A stretch of 64,000 bases of DNA, taken from NCBI GenBank assembly GCA_964461025.1, contig CAYWSE010000004.1:1-64000 (forward strand), read 5' to 3'. The stretch's first letter is position 1; each line of letters starts with the position of its first letter. Below the pieces are notes generated by a model. It was not told the DNA's origin. It saw only the letters and a program-made list of their open reading frames with translations, and did no database searches. Shown here piece after piece: positions 18,190-26,248 of this stretch. A program made the translations under genes and the position numbers. Origin of the DNA: JAHBVL01 sp964461025 (GTDB lineage Bacteria > Chloroflexota > Chloroflexia > Thermomicrobiales > UBA6265).

Positions 18190-19203
18190 GTGGCAGCCCG
18201 GGTCGAAACAGGCGAAGTCATCATTCGGGCGGATGGGCTCCGCAAACACTATGGCGATCTCACCGCGGTGAACGAGGTCGACCTCGACGTCTATGCCGGG
18301 GAGATTTTCGGTATCCTCGGACCGAACGGCGCAGGGAAAACGACCACGCTGGAGATGATCGAAGGACTTCGCCAGCCCGACGGCGGATCGATCACCGTGG
18401 CCGGACTCGACGGCGCCAGTCAAGGCGAAGCGATTCGTTCGATCATCGGCGTGCAGCTTCAGACAACGGCACTCTTCGACTATCTGACAGCGGCCGAACT
18501 TCTCCTCCTGTTCGGCAATCTTTATGAGGCGGAAAATCCGGCCGGTCGGGTCGATGCCCTTCTCGAACAGGTCGGGTTGCTCGAAAAACGTGATTCACAG
18601 GTCAAGCAAATGTCGGGCGGGCAGCAGCAGCGACTCAGCGTTGCTCTGGCGCTTGTTAACGAACCGGTGATCGCCTTTCTCGATGAGCCGACGACCGGAC
18701 TCGATCCGGGCGCTCGCCGGGAACTCTGGGAAACCGTGAAGTCGATTCGCGACGCCGGCACAACTGTTGTGTTGACGACTCACTATATGGAAGAAGCGGA
18801 AGTGCTCTGCGACCGGGTCGCGATTATGGATCGTGGCGAGATCATTGCACTTGACACACCGCGCGACCTGATTCGGAGTCTGAATGCGAACGCCACTATC
18901 AGCGCAAGCGTTACTGACGAGCCGCCGGACACTGGCGAACTGCAACAGCTGGATGGTGTTGTTTCCGTTCAAATGAGAGACCAATTGATCGAGCTGGGGA
19001 CAACGAATGTGCAGGCCTCGCTCGTGGCATTGCTCGATCTCGCAAGCCGGCGGAACCTCGCACTCACCGATTTGCGGTCGAGTCAGCCAACGCTGGAGGA
19101 TGTTTTCCTTTCGCTGACTGGACGCAGTTTCGACCCGTCGTCCGACGTGCCAGAGGAAGAAACACAGCTTGTGCGCCGGCGTTTCGGTCGCCGGAAGCGC
19201 TGA
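18190..19203 (+). CDS. ABC-2 exporter ATP-binding protein
   Basis: 337 residues with Walker A GPNGAGKTT, Q-loop, signature MSGGQQQRLS, Walker B AFLDEPTTGLD and the H-loop TTHYMEEAE, followed by a C-terminal extension typical of drug or antibiotic exporters (DrrA type). GTG 18190 is preferred over an upstream ATG because GAGTAGGA precedes it. The partner permease starts 20 bases downstream. Likely exports a hydrophobic compound. Confidence 0.93.
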   Translation: MAARVETGEVIIRADGLRKHYGDLTAVNEVDLDVYAGEIFGILGPNGAGKTTTLEMIEGLRQPDGGSITVAGLDGASQGEAIRSIIGVQLQTTALFDYLTAAELLLLFGNLYEAENPAGRVDALLEQVGLLEKRDSQVKQMSGGQQQRLSVALALVNEPVIAFLDEPTTGLDPGARRELWETVKSIRDAGTTVVLTTHYMEEAEVLCDRVAIMDRGEIIALDTPRDLIRSLNANATISASVTDEPPDTGELQQLDGVVSVQMRDQLIELGTTNVQASLVALLDLASRRNLALTDLRSSQPTLEDVFLSLTGRSFDPSSDVPEEETQLVRRRFGRRKR

Positions 19204-19223
19204 CAGGGGAAGAGACGAGCAGC

Positions 19224-20291
19224 ATGCGGCCATTTCTGGCGATGATCGTAGCGAACCTGAGGATGACCGTGCGAAACCGCACGGCGCTCTTCTGGAATCT
19301 CGTTTTTCCGGCCATTTTCATCCTGATCTTCGGCGCGGTCTTCAGTAACGACCAGATCGACATCAACGTCGGAATCGCGGGAGAGCCATCGGCATTTGTC
19401 GATGGCGTCGTCCAGACGCTCGAGGCGAACGACGTCTTCTCGGTCGAAACGGGTGGGAGCGTCGAGAGTGAGCTGGCCGCGTTGGCCGATAGTGACCGCG
19501 ACATTGTGCTCGTGTTCGGAAACCAGACGGCGAGCGGTACGCCTGCAATCAACCTCTACTACGACGAGTCATCGGGGCCGGCCAGCACGGTCAGCGTGAG
19601 CGCCGTGCAACAGGTGCTGCTCAGCGTCGCCCAGACTGAGGATCCACTCGCCATCGAGGTCCAGTCGGTCAGCGGCGCCGATATCTCGTTCATGGACTTC
19701 TTCCTGCCAGGCATCCTGGCGATGGCGATCATGAACTCCGGTGTCATCGGGTTGTCAACGGCGTTCGTCACCTACCGCGAACGGGGCATTCTGAGGAGGA
19801 TCAAGGTGACGCCCTTTTCTCTGACCAGCTTCGTCGGGGCACGGGTGGTGTCGCAGCTGATCGTGGCGGTGCCGCAGTCGCTGATCCTGATAGCGATTGC
19901 CCAGCTCTTCTTCGATCTGCACATCCGCGGCAATCCATTGCTGATTCTGTTCGTGATCACGCTCGGGTCGCTGGCGTTTCTGGCGATCGGGTTCGCGATT
20001 TCGAGCTTCGCGAAGAACGTTGAAACAGCAGCAAGTTACTCGAACCTGATCACCTTTCCTATGCTCTTTCTGTCCGGTGTCTTCTTCGACATCGACGCTG
20101 CGCCGGAGTGGCTGAAACCAATCACCAAGATACTGCCGCTCCGATACCTGGTCGATGCATTGCGGGAGCCGATGACGCGAGGAAAGGGGATCGACGCCAT
20201 CTGGCTCGACATCGGAGTGCTTCTTCTCACGTTCGCCGTGGGAATGGTCTTCGCAGTCAGATTCTTCCGGTGGGATTCGCGAGGATTGTGA
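19224..20291 (+). CDS. ABC-2 type permease
   Basis: 355 residues: one N-terminal transmembrane helix, an extracytoplasmic domain of about 140 residues, then five helices. The YRERGILRRIKVTPFS cytoplasmic coupling segment and the FPMLFLSGVFFD motif are typical of DrrB/NodJ-type permeases. Partner of the ATPase directly upstream. Confidence 0.92.
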   Translation: MRPFLAMIVANLRMTVRNRTALFWNLVFPAIFILIFGAVFSNDQIDINVGIAGEPSAFVDGVVQTLEANDVFSVETGGSVESELAALADSDRDIVLVFGNQTASGTPAINLYYDESSGPASTVSVSAVQQVLLSVAQTEDPLAIEVQSVSGADISFMDFFLPGILAMAIMNSGVIGLSTAFVTYRERGILRRIKVTPFSLTSFVGARVVSQLIVAVPQSLILIAIAQLFFDLHIRGNPLLILFVITLGSLAFLAIGFAISSFAKNVETAASYSNLITFPMLFLSGVFFDIDAAPEWLKPITKILPLRYLVDALREPMTRGKGIDAIWLDIGVLLLTFAVGMVFAVRFFRWDSRGL

Positions 20292-20376
20292 GTAGTGGAT
20301 GGTAAGCAACGGATAGTTGGTATCAGCAAGTAGATAGATGCGAGATGGCACTCTTCCTGCCGTCTTGACGACTCGC

Positions 20377-20919
20377 CTAATGGGAGAAGATGTCAGCGAG
20401 TGGAAGTGTGAATCCGGGCAGGATATCGCCGCCGTCGAGCGACTGAGTCAGGGTGATTGTGCGAGGAGACGCTCCTAGCTCGTGGACGACCACCTCCTTG
20501 TGATCCGGATACACGACCCAGACGGCACGTACACCGTTCTCAAGATAAATGCGGACCTTGCGATCGATCTTGCCGGGCCTGTCGTTTGGAGACACGATCT
20601 CAACTGCCAAGTCAGGTGCTACGTCACTCCAGAGTTCGGGTTCGGGAGTTATGTTCGTGTTGCTGACGAAGGCGACATCGGGTGCGAACACCGTGTCTGG
20701 GTTTCTGTCGAAGAGATACCCCTCTTCGGTCGTCACGATGCCAAGTCGTCTGGACTCGACAAAGATCAGAAGACGGCTGCTGATCCTCGCCTGAATGATC
20801 CCATGCCTGCGGCGTGAGGGGGACACTTCGGACAATTCTCCTTCGATCAGCTCGTAACGTCCGGATTCCGAGCTGAGGTTCCAGAGGTCGATGGCGGTGT
20901 GCAGCTTTGTGGTGACCAT
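20377..20919 (-). CDS. Uma2-family endonuclease-like protein (DUF820)
   Basis: 180 residues with the restriction-like fold of Uma2 proteins: GRYELIEGEL, then FAPDVAFV, LAVEIVSPNDRPGKIDRKVRIYLENGVRAVWVVYP. The metal-binding Asp (APDV) and Glu-x-Ser (VEIVSP) and the following Lys are conserved. The family is abundant in cyanobacteria and Chloroflexota; its role is unclear. ATG 20919 has GGAG upstream and is preferred over a longer start. Confidence 0.85.
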   Translation of the reverse strand: MVTTKLHTAIDLWNLSSESGRYELIEGELSEVSPSRRRHGIIQARISSRLLIFVESRRLGIVTTEEGYLFDRNPDTVFAPDVAFVSNTNITPEPELWSDVAPDLAVEIVSPNDRPGKIDRKVRIYLENGVRAVWVVYPDHKEVVVHELGASPRTITLTQSLDGGDILPGFTLPLADIFSH

Positions 20920-21139
20920 GGACCGATGCTCCATGAAGACTGGGGCGTGTTTTGAAGCAAGTGTGCCAGTGCGATTGCGACCTGGCAAGGCGCAAGCAGT
21001 GGATGATGCGTAGTGGATGGACCCGCGAAGCCGTCCACTGCTCAGCTGAAACTCCTCGCTTTGCTCTTGGACGTACCGTCCGAGTCAAAGTTGTCTGTCG
21101 ATCAGTGATTCACGTGCACTGTCATTCTCGTTGTCCTGC

Positions 21140-21772
21140 TCACGGCAGGAATGGACAGGCGGAGTTACAGGAACACTGACAGCAACCCCCTGAAGGTGGG
21201 AGGGGAGTTCCCCAGGTAACGCATCTGCCACAGTAGCGCGTATCAGTACCGCAGCCAGGACTCGGAAAGTGCGCCTGCGCACAGAGTGTTGTGCAGGTCT
21301 GATTCCACTCGGTGCCGGGAACGTTGCCTGCGGGGTCGCACACTCCCGGGCTTTCCCAGACAGTCGTGCAATACGTCTGCGCCGATACCGAAGCCGGCGC
21401 AGTGATCGACTGAACAACCGGGACTGCGCCGACTCCAATCGCAGTCGCGACTGCGACGCGAAGAACACGCCTGCGACTGAGCAGCAATGCCGCTGGCTGA
21501 GGTGTTTCGAGGAGCCCAGCCTCGGCGAAATCAGCGATTGCCAATTCCACTGCCTCTGCAGAGAATGGTTGCCCCTCCTGAGCGAGCGACTCGGCGATTT
21601 GCGCCATCGAGCGGACACCATCGCACAGGTTCCAGATGGCGAAGGCCGGGGCGTTCAAGTGGTGGTATTGCAGAAGCTGGGAATCGAAGAGCACGACGTC
21701 GCCAGAGGGCAGGGTTGCTATCGAAAAATGGTCTGCGTTCCGCTGAACAGGAATGTGGCGTTGGATCGTCAT
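21140..21772 (-). CDS. PqqD-like domain fused to Tat-type signal and Cys-rich tail
   Basis: 210 residues in three parts. Residues 13-88 form a PqqD-like winged helix (ATLPSGDVVLFD, YHHLNAPAFAIWNLCDG, AEAGLL), the fold that binds leader peptides in RiPP maturation. Residues 99-105, SRRRVLR, followed by a hydrophobic stretch and SITAPASVSAQ, look like a twin-arginine signal lying inside the protein. The last 78 residues hold 12 cysteines in a Gly/Pro/Thr-rich setting. The same plan, including the SITAP segment, recurs at 36859-37443. I do not recognise the tail. A peptide that carries its own recognition domain as leader is one reading; a membrane protein with a Cys-rich outer domain is another. 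Confidence 0.7.
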   Translation of the reverse strand: MTIQRHIPVQRNADHFSIATLPSGDVVLFDSQLLQYHHLNAPAFAIWNLCDGVRSMAQIAESLAQEGQPFSAEAVELAIADFAEAGLLETPQPAALLLSRRRVLRVAVATAIGVGAVPVVQSITAPASVSAQTYCTTVWESPGVCDPAGNVPGTEWNQTCTTLCAQAHFPSPGCGTDTRYCGRCVTWGTPLPPSGGCCQCSCNSACPFLP

Positions 21773-21887
21773 GGCCAAATGCTCAACGTGCGTGGAGACA
21801 GGAAGAAACGTTCAGCGCTGTGCGTTGCGAGCGAACTCGGACTGAACTTCGGCCAATTGTATTTCACGGCGGCCAGATATACACATT

Positions 21888-21915
21888 ATGGTTTGTACGT
21901 GATGGTTTGTACGTG
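21888..21915. repeat. Tandem 14-bp direct repeat upstream of the PqqD/Cys-rich gene
   Basis: ATGGTTTGTACGTG occurs twice without a gap (21888-21901, 21902-21915) in the 307-base interval between the PqqD-like gene (minus) and the VOC gene (plus). Nearby, TACAAT (minus strand, 21861-21856) could be a -10 box for the PqqD-like gene. The repeat may be a regulator-binding site. The rest of the interval shows nothing else. Confidence 0.6.
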
Positions 21916-22079
21916 CGAAAGCGTTGCCAGACGCGGCCTGGAAGCGGCGCCGGCCCGCCAAGACTGTTTTGATGATGTCGCCCGATTCTGAATGCAGTGT
22001 CAGGGTACGATATCGAGCATTCGATCAGCTGACAACGATTGATTCACATCGTTGCCCAATGCGTGGAATGGAGACCCGC

Positions 22080-22517
22080 ATGACCGTCGAACGTGCAAGC
22101 CGGGCCGGCTCGCGGCTCGTTCATATCGGCATCGCCGCCACTGACCTCGATGCGACCGTCCGATTCTGGCGCGACGCTCTCGGTCTCGAGATCGTGCAGG
22201 AGATTCCGGGCTGCGTCGATCTCACCGACGGGTTCCACAACTTCCGGCTCTTCCCGCATGGCGGGGACGAGCGTCCTCCCCATGTCGGTGGTCTCTCCTC
22301 CTACCTGCATGTCGGTGTTCGCGTGCCCGATCTCGAGGCCGCAGTGAAGCGTTTTGAATCGATGGGCTATCCAATCATCTGGGACGGGGTCGATCAGGGC
22401 CACGCACCGATTCCGGGCGTCATGCCGTCGCGATCGTTCAAAGTCGAGGATCCCGATGGCATCGTCGTCGACGTCACCGCCAGTGACGACCAGTGGCCCG
22501 GCCAGCCCGCTGAATAA
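22080..22517 (+). CDS. VOC-family (glyoxalase/dioxygenase fold) protein
   Basis: 145 residues with the paired beta-alpha-beta-beta-beta modules of vicinal-oxygen-chelate proteins. VHIGIAATDLDATVRFW at the start supplies the first metal histidine, SSYLHVGVRVPDL the second module, and SFKVEDPDGIVVDVTA ends the domain. ATG 22080 follows GGAG by six bases. It is 66 bases ahead of the HPr-kinase-like gene on the same strand; they may share a transcript. Substrate unknown. Confidence 0.85.
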   Translation: MTVERASRAGSRLVHIGIAATDLDATVRFWRDALGLEIVQEIPGCVDLTDGFHNFRLFPHGGDERPPHVGGLSSYLHVGVRVPDLEAAVKRFESMGYPIIWDGVDQGHAPIPGVMPSRSFKVEDPDGIVVDVTASDDQWPGQPAE

Positions 22518-22583
22518 GCTGCCCTCATTGATCTCAGCCTTCCAAACCACGCTTCCCGAGTATCCTTTCGTCGGTCTGCTACG

Positions 22584-23438
22584 ATGAAAGTGACTACCAT
22601 CAACGTGAGCGACGCGACCCGCACAACTCCTGCCAGAGTCATCACCGAGACCTGCGGACTGCGCATCTGCGTGGAGTCGAATGACTCCGCATTGCTCGAC
22701 GACGCGATCCCGTGGCTGCCCGAAGGATGGCGGCCATCGGATGGAGCAGCTCTGTGTGACCGTCGCTATTCCGTCCGAACCGCGCTCCCCGACGATGTTC
22801 CCGCTCTGGTTCACTATGCGTTTGATGTCGACGAGGCCGAGTCGCGACAGTCGTCTGACTTTGGTGTCTTCTGCGATATGCTGGAAAATGATCTGCATCA
22901 CTACATCGCCACCTATACGCGAGGCCCGATCTTCGTTCACGCGGGCGTCGCTGTCTGGCAGGGACAGGCGATCGTCATTCCGGGCCGTTCATTCGCCGGG
23001 AAATCAACCCTCACCGAGGCGCTCCTCAATGCCGGCGCCACCTACTATTCCGACGACTACGCGCCCATCGATGAAAGCGGACTCGTCCATCCTTTCCCTC
23101 GTCATCTACGACTCCGCAATCGCGGCGACCGTTTCGCTCAGAATCGTGTCGATCCGTTCGATGAAGGATGGCCTGTTGGCAACACCGTCGTTCCGATTGG
23201 CATCGTGGCCAGATTGAAATTCGATCGGGAGGCGGGTTGGAATGTTCAGGAAACCAGCCGGGGCGCGGGGGTGCTGGCTCTTCTCAACAACACCGTTGCG
23301 GCCCGCGAGCGCCCCGTCGATGCGATGGCAATCATGGCGAGCGCTGTCGAACACGCCATCGTTCTGGAAGGAACGCGCGGCGAAGCTGACGATGCGGCAA
23401 AGCGATTGCTGGAGCGGCTGGCCGATCTTCCCACGTAG
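22584..23438 (+). CDS. HPr kinase/PEPCK-like P-loop protein
   Basis: 284 residues. Residues 134-142, GRSFAGKST, form a P-loop; IFVHAGVAV (residues 116-124) precedes it and YYSDDYAPI (154-162) follows, as in HPr kinase-related proteins. No PTS genes are in the window, so HPr is an unlikely substrate. HPr-kinase-like proteins are known next to PqqD-like proteins and in some RiPP clusters, where they phosphorylate the peptide. The nearby PqqD/Cys-rich gene makes that a reasonable hypothesis here, though the genes are divergent. Confidence 0.75.
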   Translation: MKVTTINVSDATRTTPARVITETCGLRICVESNDSALLDDAIPWLPEGWRPSDGAALCDRRYSVRTALPDDVPALVHYAFDVDEAESRQSSDFGVFCDMLENDLHHYIATYTRGPIFVHAGVAVWQGQAIVIPGRSFAGKSTLTEALLNAGATYYSDDYAPIDESGLVHPFPRHLRLRNRGDRFAQNRVDPFDEGWPVGNTVVPIGIVARLKFDREAGWNVQETSRGAGVLALLNNTVAARERPVDAMAIMASAVEHAIVLEGTRGEADDAAKRLLERLADLPT

Positions 23439-23475
23439 GGCTTTTGCCAAAAGCGGGACTCACACTTAGGACCAA

Positions 23476-23561
<86 letters not shown>

Positions 23562-23714
23562 TGGCCGGTCTAGTGTAATTCAGCATCCTTGCCGGCTTCG
23601 CGTCGGGCGCGTTCCTGCGGCGACGATAGCGAGGAGGAGGGGCATCGACACCAACAATCTGGCCTTCGCCGCCGATTTCTCTATGCGGTTGATCGAACGA
23701 TTGTGAGTTAGCCG

Positions 23715-24692
23715 CTAGACATGCTCGGCAAACCAGGCGACCGTGTCGCTCCACGCCTGCAAGGCGGCCTCTTCGTTGTATCGCTGACCGGTATCGTTAT
23801 GGAAGGCGTGTTGAGTGTTTGGATAAATATTGAACTGGAAGGTGATGCCGGCATCGGTCAATGCCTGTTCCAGCTCATCCCGGCCGTTGTTGGCAAAGTC
23901 GTCCGGGTCATCTGAATAGACCCCGAGTACAGCTGCCTGGATATTGGGCACCTCCGCCAAATCGGGTGGCGGCCCATAGTACGGCGCCGCGGCGCTCAAC
24001 TCCGGCATGCTCGTCGCGACGCGCCAGGTGATGCCGCCACCGAAGCAGAATCCGGTCATCCCAGTCCTGGTGTCATCGACGCCATCCACAGTTCCGTAGT
24101 ACCCATGAGCGTCGATGAAGTCGTTCACATGGCGGGCAGGATCGACGTCACTGAGCACGCCCTGGATCTCCGCCTGATCGGTGAAACTTGCCGTACCACC
24201 CTCGCGGCTGAGGAGATCGAGCGCGCAGGCCGCGTAGCCTTCCACGGCCCAGCGGCGCGTCACGTCGCGGATATGCTCAGTCAGACCGCGATTCTCATGA
24301 CAGACAAGTACCAAAGGCAGTCCTGCCGTCGCCACAGGCGACCCGACGGCCACCGGACTGCCCAATGCGGCCGGCAGCGCCTGGTAGGCCAGGACATCGG
24401 CCTGATCGCGAGCGACGATCGTCAGATCAGCGCCAATGATTCTGGGATCGTCCGCGGCAACGGACAGAGGAGATTGCGGCTCGGACGATGCTGCCGGAGT
24501 CGTTTCCTGGGCCATTGCTGCCCGGGTCATCGGCGTCAGCCCCATCGACGTGAGAATCGTTGCCGCTGAAGCCACGCCTCCAGTGATATAGATGACCCGG
24601 CGAATCATATCCCGCCGGGACATCAAACCGTCCACGTAATCTTCGACGAACTCATGGATGAGATATTGATCGAACGGGCCGAGCGGTTTCAT
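23715..24692 (-). CDS. Dienelactone hydrolase family protein with N-terminal Tat-like segment
   Basis: 325 residues. The N-terminal 60 hold SRRDMIRRVIYITGG followed by a hydrophobic stretch, a Tat-like signal set unusually far in (about residue 25). The alpha/beta-hydrolase domain has the nucleophile cysteine in GFCFGGG, the Glu region LVLVCHENRGLTEH, and the catalytic His in QHAFHND, all as in carboxymethylenebutenolidase. A low-complexity insert (GSPVAVGSPVATAG) sits between strands. Family members hydrolyse dienelactone or related esters; the physiological substrate is unknown. Confidence 0.85.
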   Translation of the reverse strand: MKPLGPFDQYLIHEFVEDYVDGLMSRRDMIRRVIYITGGVASAATILTSMGLTPMTRAAMAQETTPAASSEPQSPLSVAADDPRIIGADLTIVARDQADVLAYQALPAALGSPVAVGSPVATAGLPLVLVCHENRGLTEHIRDVTRRWAVEGYAACALDLLSREGGTASFTDQAEIQGVLSDVDPARHVNDFIDAHGYYGTVDGVDDTRTGMTGFCFGGGITWRVATSMPELSAAAPYYGPPPDLAEVPNIQAAVLGVYSDDPDDFANNGRDELEQALTDAGITFQFNIYPNTQHAFHNDTGQRYNEEAALQAWSDTVAWFAEHV

Positions 24693-24857
24693 CAGGCGTT
24701 TCCCCCTGTTCGGTCACGCGCACAACAAAAAGCCCATCCCCTGTAACTGCCGCTACGCAAGATCAAGACCAGCGGCATCCTCTTTCCTCGTTATCCTGCC
24801 TCGACTTCGGTCAAACGGAGACCTGAGCAACGAGCGATTGCGGCTGCTACCAGTGAA

Positions 24858-26006
24858 TCAAATGACGTTGTGCTCTTGCGCCAGGTCGCCCTCCCTGAAG
24901 CGAGAAGGCCGAAACTCGCTGATGTCGACGGTTTGCGATGCGCCATCGAGCAGCAACTCCGCCATGCAAGCGCCGATCGCCGGTCCCTGCATGAATCCGT
25001 GACCGCTGAATCCCGCTGCTACGGCAAGACCTTCGACCTCGCCGGTCCATCCGAGCACCGGATTGTCATCGGGCGTCACTTCGTAGAAACCAGCCCAGCC
25101 ATTCAGGATGCTGGCGGATTCGAAAGCCGGACATCGTTCAACAAGCGCCTCGACCGTCGTGCCCATCCAGTCTTCGTCGACCGTCTTGTCGAACGTGCTT
25201 GGTTCCTCGCGGTTGCCCATGCCGAAGAGGAAGCCACCGCTCTCCGGGTGAAAATACAGACCGCTGCTGAAATCGATCGTCATCGGCAGCGACGGCGGCA
25301 AGGCCTCGAACGGTTCGGTGATGAAGCTCATGCGACGATAGGGATCGACTGGTATCTCAACACCAGCCAGAGCGCCCGCGAATCGTGTATGTGGTCCTGT
25401 GCAGAGAATCACGAGCGGCGTGGAAATGTGCGCTGATGGTGTTTTGACACCTGAGATTTGATCACCGAGACACTCGATGGCGATCACTTCCTGCGACTCG
25501 GCGATCTCCACGCCGAGGGCGCGCGCCGCTCGCGCATAGCCGATCGTCGCGGCGTAGGTGTCGACCCAGCCATCCTCAGGGCAAAATGTGCCACCGTAAA
25601 GATCGTCAGTGACGAGGTGAGGGTTGAGTTCGCTGATCTCATCGACATCAACCCAGCGCGAGGGCACTCCCAGGCGCTGCTGCATTGCCAGATTCCGCTC
25701 GAACACGGGTTTGTCGGCGTCGTCACGCAGCAAGAAGAGATAGCCCTGTTGCCGGAGAGAGATGTCCTGACCGACTTGCTCCGTGAATGTCTCCCAGACG
25801 CGTACGCTCCAGGTGGCGAGGCGGACGTTCGTTTCGGTGGAGAATTGCTGCCGGATTCCGCCTGCCGCATCGGACGTGGCGCCCCGGCCGATCTCATCGC
25901 GCTCGAGCACCACGATGTCGCGCAACCCGCGCGAGGCGAGCGCGTGTGCGATCGCGCATCCCATGATTCCGGCCCCGACAATGACTGCTTCCGCCGACGT
26001 TTTCAC
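24858..26006 (-). CDS. FAD-dependent amine/amino-acid oxidoreductase (DAO superfamily)
   Basis: 382 residues. The N-terminal Rossmann motif VIVGAGIMGCAIAHALASRG binds FAD, and the body follows the D-amino-acid oxidase/sarcosine oxidase beta/glycine oxidase pattern (GRGATSDAAGGIRQQFSTETN, late VAAGFSGHGFMQGPAIG). Members oxidise secondary or D-amino acids with release of peroxide or electron transfer. No partner subunit is adjacent. Substrate not assignable. Confidence 0.88.
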   Translation of the reverse strand: MKTSAEAVIVGAGIMGCAIAHALASRGLRDIVVLERDEIGRGATSDAAGGIRQQFSTETNVRLATWSVRVWETFTEQVGQDISLRQQGYLFLLRDDADKPVFERNLAMQQRLGVPSRWVDVDEISELNPHLVTDDLYGGTFCPEDGWVDTYAATIGYARAARALGVEIAESQEVIAIECLGDQISGVKTPSAHISTPLVILCTGPHTRFAGALAGVEIPVDPYRRMSFITEPFEALPPSLPMTIDFSSGLYFHPESGGFLFGMGNREEPSTFDKTVDEDWMGTTVEALVERCPAFESASILNGWAGFYEVTPDDNPVLGWTGEVEGLAVAAGFSGHGFMQGPAIGACMAELLLDGASQTVDISEFRPSRFREGDLAQEHNVI

Positions 26007-26248
26007 TCGCGTGACACCTCACCTGACTGACGTTGTCGCAATGGTGCGATCAGGTCGTGATTATCGGTGCCGGCAAGACAATCGGGCAAAGCAGAAACAA
26101 TCGATACTGCGATGGCCAATGAGACGCAACTGAGGATATGGATTGGGGTGCCGAAAATGGCGTACATTGCGCAACACTCATCTACAGGAGTCGGAACTGA
26201 CCGCTGAATCGTGCGCACGAGCGGCGACAATCGTCAGGACAAAGCGTG

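Noticed and set aside
22584..23438. True HPr kinase of carbon catabolite control
   Set aside because: No PTS or HPr gene is in the window and the sequence is closer to the HPrK-like group; a role with HPr cannot be supported.
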